DNA from: an uncultured Selenomonadaceae bacterium
Lineage (GTDB): Bacteria > Bacillota > Negativicutes > Selenomonadales > Selenomonadaceae
Direction of reading: 5' to 3'
Length of the DNA: 19,843 bases
Assembly: GCA_905233965.1 (NCBI GenBank)
Contig: CAJOFG010000002.1
Coordinates: forward strand, 1-19,843
Part shown: in pieces, positions 15,213-19,843 of the stretch
How positions within the stretch are numbered: the stretch's first letter is position 1
Layout: every line of letters starts with the position of its first letter
Translations under genes and position numbers: made by a program
The notes under the pieces: generated by a model
Seen by the model: the letters and a program-made list of their open reading frames with translations, nothing else
Database searches by the model: none
Told to the model about the DNA's origin: nothing

Positions 15213-15937
15213 TTATCTTTTTGTGTAAGACGTGATGTGAAAACGACTTTTATAAGCGTCGGACTTCGACGTTGCGTAAAGAACTATGTTTCCTTCCTTG
15301 TCGTAAACGGTTATGTGCGTAACCGAAATGGGCGCGCCTTTTTTCAAACGCAAATGCAAGCCGGTTATCGGGGACGCTCTCCCAAATTCGATTATCTTGT
15401 CCTCGCGATAGGAAACAATATTATTCTGTGCCAGCGTTTTCAAAAGAGATGCTGAGGAAAAATCGACTTCGACCAAGCCGGGACAAATTTTAAGCGGGAT
15501 ATAATCATCTGCCAAAGAATAAATTTCTTCGTTGACGTAGCGCAATCTTTTAAGGTGGAAAACAAATTCCGATTCGGAAATTTTAAGTTTGCCGGCAAGC
15601 TTTGAGTCGGGAAGTTCTGTCTCCTGTTTCAAAACGTGGCTGTGTGTGACCTTACCTGAGGATAACAGCGTTTGAGTGAGCCCCAAGCCCATATCGGTAT
15701 CGGAATAGTCGATTGAAACTTTGTTTCCGATATAAAACGAACCTTTGCCTTGAATACGCGACAGCAAACCGGTCTGTTCCATTTCGGAAAGTGCCTTCCT
15801 TATTGTCGGGCGGCTTACTCCGTATTCGTCGCAAAGTTCGCGCTCACTCGGAACGGGTGACAGGGGAGCGGTTCCATTTTTTCCTGAATTTTTTTCTGTA
15901 TCGTCAAATGTAAAAATTCTTGCTTTTTCTCTTGCAT
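15213..15937 (-). CDS. GntR/HutC-family transcription regulator, frameshifted at an A6 run
   Basis: ATG 15937 has a fine AAGGAGG ribosome site. The first frame encodes M-Q-E-K-K-Q-E-F-L-H-L-T-I-Q-K-K-I-Q-E-K, the usual first helix of a GntR winged helix. At an A6 run (plus-strand T6, 15877-15882) the sense moves to the -1 frame, which gives P-S-E-R-E-L-C-D-E-Y-G-V-S-R-P-T-I-R-K-A, the recognition helix. After a wing containing G-K-G-S-F-Y, the ligand-binding UTRA domain continues to the stop. One extra A would restore a single 240-residue protein. The open part alone from an internal ATG (15782) lacks the DNA-binding domain. The operator pair at the aldolase and isomerase promoters, and a separate dyad at its own promoter, indicate it is the local regulator. 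Its effector is probably a phosphorylated intermediate, as for related UTRA proteins. Confidence 0.85.
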
Positions 15938-15970
15938 GACAATCCCCCTCCTTCCCTTTATTTTTGCGTC

Positions 15971-16004
15971 ATTTTAATATATCTTTCACCGATTTACAAT
16001 CGGT
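15971..16004 (-). promoter_or_regulatory. gntR promoter with inverted repeat
   Basis: On the minus strand TTGTAA (15999-15994), a 17-base spacer and TAAAAT (15976-15971). A perfect dyad ACCGATT-N3-AATCGGT (15988-16004) covers the -35, a good position for autoregulation. Its half-site resembles, but is not identical to, TTACC-N3-GGTAA. Confidence 0.6.
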
Positions 16005-16046
16005 AATTAAAAATTTTTATCCGGAAAAATTTCTTCAAAAAAAAAC

Positions 16047-16075
16047 TTGCAAAATAAAATTACCTGTGGTAATAT
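16047..16075 (+). promoter_or_regulatory. Promoter of the isomerase operon with GntR-type operator
   Basis: TTGCAA (16047-16052), a 17-base spacer and TAATAT (16070-16075). The dyad TTACCTGTGGTAA (16060-16072) lies in the spacer and overlaps the -10, matching the operator at the aldolase promoter in both arms and spacing. Confidence 0.82.
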
Positions 16076-16114
16076 CCGATTAACAAAAGGTAAACGAAAT
16101 GAGGAGGTTACGAC

Positions 16115-16807
16115 ATGACGAAAAATTTTAAACCGTTTCTCGTGGTGAATCCGAAATCTTATCTTTACGGTGAAAAATCTTTGGCTCTTGCGAAAGCGTC
16201 AGATGCCGTCGCGGAAAAATACGGATTGACGATTTTTTTCACCTGTCCCTTTGCCGACATCAGACTTATTAAAGAAAATACCAAAAATATTATCGTCACC
16301 GCGCAACACATGGAATCTTTGAAACCCGGTCGCGGAATGGGTCACGTCTTGCCGGAATCTTTGAAAGAAGCCGGCGCGGAAGCAACTTTCCTGAATCATG
16401 CGGAAAATTCCATGACGCTTGCCGAACTTTCAAAAACCATTCAGCGCGCAAAAGAACTTTCCGTTTTGACGATTGTCTGTGCCGACTCCGTTGTTGAAGG
16501 GCAAGCCGTTGCCGAACTCGGACCGGATATTTTGCTTTGCGAACCGACAGATTTAATCGGAACCGGAAAAACCGCCGACGACAGCTACACCATCGAAGTT
16601 TGCGACAGAATCAGAAAAATAAATCCGGAAATTGCGATTATGATCGCGTCCGGCGTAACCACTGCGGAAGATTGTTACAAAGTCGTGAAACTCGGCGCGG
16701 ACGGAACCGGAGCAACGAGCGGAATTTTGAAAGCTCCCGACCCGGCTGTCAGAGTTGACGAAATGGCGGCGGCTATCGTTAAAGCCGACAAAGAAAAAAA
16801 TTCGTGA
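16115..16807 (+). CDS. Archaeal-type triosephosphate isomerase homologue
   Basis: A 230-residue TIM barrel, clearly of the short archaeal type rather than the usual bacterial 250-residue enzyme. The catalytic set is intact: N12 and K14 (V-N-P-K-S-Y), H95 (F-L-N-H-A-E-N) and E143 (C-E-P-T-D-L-I-G-T-G). The phosphate-binding turns near I-A-S-G-V-T and G-A-T-S-G-I-L are also present. It should interconvert an aldose phosphate and ketose phosphate, either triose phosphates or a tetrulose phosphate; TIM-fold EryH of erythritol catabolism is a precedent for the latter. It opens the operon isomerase, YjbQ-like, srlB and DRL-like behind a GAGGAGG site and a GntR operator. Because housekeeping TIM normally lies with glycolytic genes, this looks like a pathway-specific copy. 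Confidence 0.85.
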   Translation: MTKNFKPFLVVNPKSYLYGEKSLALAKASDAVAEKYGLTIFFTCPFADIRLIKENTKNIIVTAQHMESLKPGRGMGHVLPESLKEAGAEATFLNHAENSMTLAELSKTIQRAKELSVLTIVCADSVVEGQAVAELGPDILLCEPTDLIGTGKTADDSYTIEVCDRIRKINPEIAIMIASGVTTAEDCYKVVKLGADGTGATSGILKAPDPAVRVDEMAAAIVKADKEKNS

Positions 16808-16822
16808 GAAGGAGTTTTCAAA

Positions 16823-17344
16823 ATGGCGGTTTACAAAGAAACTTTGAAATTGCAATCCAAAGGCGGCGATCCGACTTTCATAAACATCACTCCGGAAGTT
16901 CGCAAAGCGATTGAGAGCAGCGGTATCAAGAACGGAATTTGCACGGTAATTTCTCCGCATACGACCTGCGCGGTATTTTTTGAAGAATTTGCGCACGACA
17001 TCGAACCGAACGGAATGGAATCGTTGCAAGTCGATTTGAACAACGCTTTGAAAAAAATTGTTCCGGATCATCTCAAAAAAGAGGATTTTGTATATCCCGG
17101 TGAAGAACATTATAAAGCAGTCGAATCTTGGCCGGACGCCGAAGCCTATCTTCCCGGCGGAGATCGCACGGCACTTTTCAACGGCGACGCGCATTTGAAA
17201 GCAACCATTCTCGGTTCGAGCGAAACTTTTGAAGTCGATAACGGAAAACTCGGCGCGGGTACTACCGGCTATATTTATTTCGTTGACTTCGACAGAACCC
17301 GCCCGCGTCCCCGCAAGTGCAAAGTCGTCATTATCGGCGAATAA
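16823..17344 (+). CDS. YjbQ/UPF0047-family protein
   Basis: A 173-residue single-domain protein of the YjbQ family. Members have been reported to have weak secondary thiamine-phosphate synthase activity, but their real function is unsettled. Family marks are S-P-H-T-T-C-A-V at 44-51 (H46), D-I-E-P-N-G-M-E-S-L, the H-L-K-A-T-I-L-G-S-S block near 121-130, and the final Y-F-V-D-F-D-R-T-R-P-R-P-R-K. About 35 residues longer than the E. coli protein, mostly from an insertion around 80-115. It lies 15 bases after the isomerase gene and 32 before srlB, each with a strong ribosome site, so it is part of the polyol operon. Context argues for action on a phosphorylated intermediate, but this is inference. 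Confidence 0.8.
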   Translation: MAVYKETLKLQSKGGDPTFINITPEVRKAIESSGIKNGICTVISPHTTCAVFFEEFAHDIEPNGMESLQVDLNNALKKIVPDHLKKEDFVYPGEEHYKAVESWPDAEAYLPGGDRTALFNGDAHLKATILGSSETFEVDNGKLGAGTTGYIYFVDFDRTRPRPRKCKVVIIGE

Positions 17345-17376
17345 ATTTTGACTGAACGGAAGGAGGTTTTAAAATT

Positions 17377-17748
17377 ATGAAGTATCACGCCATGATTACC
17401 GGCTGGGGAGATGACGCGCTGGCATTTTTGGAAGACCCGGATGCCAACTTCATAATTATTTTCAACGACGACGCGCCGCCCGAATTGGCAGATATTTCGG
17501 TTCTTCACACCAAAGAAGAACTCTTGGCTATCCCGGCGAAAGGCGACACCGTCATTATCTGCGACAAAGTTTTCACCATTACCGCGATCGGCGACGAGGC
17601 GAAAAGCACCCTCCGCACGCTCGGACATTGCACTTTGGTTTTCAAGGGGAAAGACGAACCCGATCGTCCCGGCTGTATCATGTTGGAAGGCGACGACCCG
17701 CTTTTGGTATCCGACATCAAAGTCGAACAGACGATTGAAATTTTCTGA
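17377..17748 (+). CDS. srlB: PTS glucitol/sorbitol-type subunit IIA
   Basis: Cytosolic phosphocarrier that takes phosphate from HPr and donates it to SrlE. The 123 residues match SrlB. The likely phosphorylated histidine is H44 in S-V-L-H-T-K-E-E-L, and the family block F-T-I-T-A-I-G-D-E-A-K-S-T-L-R-T-L-G-H is present. A good GAAGGAGG site precedes the start. It is separated from srlA-srlE by the aldolase, regulator, isomerase and YjbQ-like genes, whereas in enteric bacteria the three PTS genes are contiguous. Placing IIA under the GntR operator makes uptake depend on the same regulator as catabolism. Confident. Confidence 0.92.
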   Translation: MKYHAMITGWGDDALAFLEDPDANFIIIFNDDAPPELADISVLHTKEELLAIPAKGDTVIICDKVFTITAIGDEAKSTLRTLGHCTLVFKGKDEPDRPGCIMLEGDDPLLVSDIKVEQTIEIF

Positions 17749-17803
17749 GGGAAAAAAATTTTTATCAACATAAATTTTCAATGTGAGAGGAGATTTTTTT
17801 AAA

Positions 17804-19129
17804 ATGTTGAACATGGACACGAAACTTGCAAAACGCGAAGAGGAAGGCAAAATCATTCGTACCGGTCTTGTCGGCGCGGGACAAATGGGACGCGGCATGG
17901 TCAGCCAAATGGTCGGAATGAAAGGCATTATGCCGGCTATCGTTGCGGACATCAAACTTGATAACGTCATCAACGCTTTCCATTACGCCGGAATCAAAGA
18001 CGAAGACATCGCGAAGACCAATTCCCTCGAAGAAGCGAACAAATACATGGAGCAGGGAAAATACGTCGCGACAGAAAATGCGGATTTGATCTCTCACGCA
18101 AACCTCGTCGAATGTGCAATCGACGTTACCGGCGTTCCGGAGATCGGCGTTAAAATTGCAACCGACGCAATGAAAAATAAAAAGCACGTCGTCATGATGG
18201 ACGTTGAAACCGACGTTGTCATCGGCTCGTGGTTGAAGAAACTCGGCGACGATAACGGCGTTATCTACACCGGTTCCGCAGGTGACGAACCCGGCGCGGT
18301 CATGGAGCTTTACTCCTTCGCAAAAGCTATGGGTATGCAAGTTCGCGTTATGGGCAAAGGCAAAAACAACAAACTCGACTACGCTTGCAATCCGGATACC
18401 GTTCTGGAAGAGGCAACCCGCAGAAAAATGAGTCCGCGTATGCTTTGCGCGTTTAAAGACGGCACAAAGACAATGGTCGAAATGACTGCAATGTCGAATG
18501 CAACCGGCTTAATCCCGGACGTTATCGGCGGACACGGACCGGCAACCAAACCCGGCACCGAAGGCGTTAAAGAGTTGAACGAAATTTTCAAACTCAAAGC
18601 TGACGGCGGCATTTTGAACAAGCACGGCGTTGTCGAATATGTAAACGGCATCGCGCCCGGCGTATTCGTAACCGTCGCCACCGACAATGAAGAAATTTCC
18701 TATCAAATGCAATATCACAGCATGGGACCCGGCCCGCTCTGGACTCTCTATCGTCCTTATCACCTCTGCAACCTCGAAACTCCGTTGACCGTTGCGAAAC
18801 TCGTCATCGACCACGAACCTACCATTATTCCGATTGCCGGTCCGGTCAGCGAATGTATCACCGTTGCGAAGAAAGATTTGAAAGCCGGCGAAACGATTGA
18901 CGGTATCGGCGGATACACAACTTACGGCTCGATCGCAACCGCTGAAGAAACTTACGCGAAAGGTTACGTCGTCTACGGTCTTATCAACAAGAAGACCAAA
19001 ATGCGTCGCGACGTTGCAAAAGGTCAGCTCCTCACCCTCGACGATGTAGAGCTTGACACCACGACACAGCTTTACAAGACCCGTAAAGAACAAGATGCAA
19101 TGTACAACAACGGTTACAAACTCCCCTGA
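17804..19129 (+). CDS. DXR-like (DRL) / homoserine dehydrogenase-like NAD(P) oxidoreductase with SAF domain
   Basis: I chose ATG 17804 behind GAGAGGAG; an upstream GTG at 17783 lies before that site. The 441 residues contain a Rossmann nucleotide site G-L-V-G-A-G-Q-M-G-R-G (21-31), a homoserine-dehydrogenase-like catalytic middle (T-G-S-A-G-D-E-P-G-A, then K-G-K-N-N-K-L-D), and a C-terminal SAF domain from about 345 (A-K-K-D-L-K-A-G-E-T-I-D-G-I-G-G-Y). This architecture matches the family that includes Brucella DRL, which makes 2-C-methylerythritol 4-phosphate from deoxyxylulose 5-phosphate. Other members have unassigned substrates. As last gene of the polyol operon it is the only evident dehydrogenase, replacing the missing SrlD. 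Codon use is strongly biased to C-ending codons, suggesting abundant product. The family is fairly sure; the reaction is not. Confidence 0.8.
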   Translation: MLNMDTKLAKREEEGKIIRTGLVGAGQMGRGMVSQMVGMKGIMPAIVADIKLDNVINAFHYAGIKDEDIAKTNSLEEANKYMEQGKYVATENADLISHANLVECAIDVTGVPEIGVKIATDAMKNKKHVVMMDVETDVVIGSWLKKLGDDNGVIYTGSAGDEPGAVMELYSFAKAMGMQVRVMGKGKNNKLDYACNPDTVLEEATRRKMSPRMLCAFKDGTKTMVEMTAMSNATGLIPDVIGGHGPATKPGTEGVKELNEIFKLKADGGILNKHGVVEYVNGIAPGVFVTVATDNEEISYQMQYHSMGPGPLWTLYRPYHLCNLETPLTVAKLVIDHEPTIIPIAGPVSECITVAKKDLKAGETIDGIGGYTTYGSIATAEETYAKGYVVYGLINKKTKMRRDVAKGQLLTLDDVELDTTTQLYKTRKEQDAMYNNGYKLP

Positions 19130-19204
19130 TAAATTCTTTCTTACCGGAAGTTCCGTAGTCGGATGAAAAATTTTTTCTCCGATTAACTTTAATCTCCTTA
19201 TATC

Positions 19205-19250
19205 AAAAAAAACCTTCGCCGAAGTTTTTTCTCCGACGGAGGTTTTTTTA
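19205..19250. terminator. Bidirectional terminator between the DRL-like gene and hepT
   Basis: AAAAAAACCTTCG (19206-19218) pairs with CGGAGGTTTTTTT (19237-19249) with one G-U pair, and smaller hairpins lie inside. T runs follow on both strands; the hepT stop codon falls within the right-hand T run. Confidence 0.75.
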
Positions 19251-19580
19251 TTTTTGCTCGTTATCAAGAATTTTTTCGATTTGTTTTTTCAATTCGGGAA
19301 AATCTTCTTTTATCGTCAGGTAAACATTTTCCATTTCCAAAGTTTCATATTTGTGAGCGATTATATCCCTGAAACCCGCAACTTGTTTCCAAGAAATTTC
19401 TTTATGGTTTTCTCTGAATTCTTGAGTCAGATTTTTTACAAATTCTCCAACTTTTATGGCAATCATTGATTCGGCATTTTGTAACAGTTCGTCTTGCAAA
19501 AAAATTTCTTGTGAAATATCTCCCAAAAATTTTATTGCGGAATCAATTTCTTTTACAATTTTTTGCAAACTATGCTGCAT
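19248..19580 (-). CDS. hepT: HepT-type HEPN ribonuclease toxin
   Basis: A 110-residue all-helical protein of the HepT (formerly DUF86) family. Related toxins cleave RNA and are inactivated when the partner nucleotidyltransferase adds AMP to a tyrosine next to the active site. The catalytic signature R-x4-H-x-Y is complete: R71, H76 and Y78, the tyrosine being the modification site in studied pairs. The start overlaps the end of the upstream mntA gene by 11 bases, indicating translational coupling, with an AGGAAG-like ribosome site inside mntA. Antitoxin-first order is as in known pairs. Confidence 0.9.
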   Translation of the reverse strand: MQHSLQKIVKEIDSAIKFLGDISQEIFLQDELLQNAESMIAIKVGEFVKNLTQEFRENHKEISWKQVAGFRDIIAHKYETLEMENVYLTIKEDFPELKKQIEKILDNEQK

Positions 19581-19843
19581 AAATGTTTACTTCCTTTTCA
19601 ATTTCCAAAAAACTGTTTTTCAAACCGCCTCTCGTAACAATATCAACTCCGACACCGAAAATATCTTCCAAATCGATTTTTAACCCGGATAATGTCATCA
19701 ACGTAACAATTTTATCCTTTGAAAATTCTACAATCAAATCAACGTCGCTGTCATCGCGAAAATTTCCGGACGCACGACTGCCGAACAGAGTAACTTTTTT
19801 TAAATTATATTTCGGAGCAATTTTTGCAACCGTCTTTTTAATT
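19570..19843 (-). CDS. mntA: MntA-type nucleotidyltransferase antitoxin (N-terminus beyond window)
   Basis: The minus-strand frame open to the window end and stopping at 19570-19572 encodes 90 residues. They include L-F-G-S-R-A-S-G-N-F-R-D-D-S-D-V-D-L, an exact G-S-x10-D-x-D nucleotidyltransferase signature, then I-D-L-E-D-I-F-G-V-G-V-D-I-V with a further acidic residue at the expected third metal position. Studied MntA proteins AMPylate HepT. Only about ten N-terminal residues and the promoter should be missing. The frame has no stop and ends in the 11-base overlap with hepT. Confidence 0.88.
   Translation of the reverse strand, partial: IKKTVAKIAPKYNLKKVTLFGSRASGNFRDDSDVDLIVEFSKDKIVTLMTLSGLKIDLEDIFGVGVDIVTRGGLKNSFLEIEKEVNIYAA

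Noticed and set aside
16553..17194. 213-codon minus-strand open frame opposite the isomerase and YjbQ-like genes
   Set aside because: It is antisense to two well-conserved genes and has no recognisable motif.

Overview
The window reads as a chromosomal segment of a Gram-positive-lineage anaerobe, most likely Bacillota. Negativicutes/Selenomonadales would fit: a YvyF-type flagellar-operon protein sits beside a WavE-like glycosyltransferase, there is a sorbitol-type PTS with GutM, and the Shine-Dalgarno sites are mostly strong GGAGG types. This placement is inferred from gene content; no rRNA or marker gene is present. Non-coding DNA is rich in A-run/T-run words. No tRNA, rRNA, CRISPR array or complete insertion sequence was found.

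Layout, left to right. (1) 1-2228 holds the end of riboflavin synthase, a frameshifted and divergent spermidine-synthase-like gene, and an exported MTA/SAH-nucleosidase-like protein. (2) 2229-4163 is an ammonium transporter (amtB) and PII protein unit, with a perfect 16-bp palindrome near its promoter and its own terminator. (3) 4164-7384 begins with a strong promoter followed at once by a 165-bp inverted-repeat element. Three co-directional genes follow: a YvyF-like zinc-ribbon protein, a WavE-like glycosyltransferase and undecaprenyl diphosphate synthase. (4) 7401-11851 has comEC on the minus strand and a U32-family protein on the plus strand, driven by back-to-back promoters that appear to share one palindromic -35 hexamer. 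The U32 gene's terminator carries a second, diverged copy of part of the 165-bp element.

(5) 11886-19250 is a sugar-alcohol locus and the most interesting part. A gutM-srlA-srlE unit (activator, IIC and IIBC of a glucitol/sorbitol-type PTS) is followed by a minus-strand class II aldolase and a minus-strand GntR/HutC regulator. Then comes a plus-strand operon: archaeal-type triosephosphate isomerase, YjbQ/UPF0047 protein, srlB (IIA), and a DXR-like (DRL) / SAF-domain oxidoreductase. The aldolase and isomerase promoters each carry the same operator, TTACC-N3-GGTAA, inside a consensus-like promoter, so the adjacent GntR protein probably controls both. No sorbitol-6-phosphate dehydrogenase (SrlD) is present. 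The likely role is therefore uptake and phosphorylation of a polyol other than plain sorbitol, processing by the DRL-like enzyme, and entry into triose metabolism through aldolase and isomerase. The regulator gene has a one-base frameshift at an A6 run.

(6) 19248-19843 is a HepT/MntA toxin-antitoxin pair on the minus strand; the MntA gene runs off the window end.
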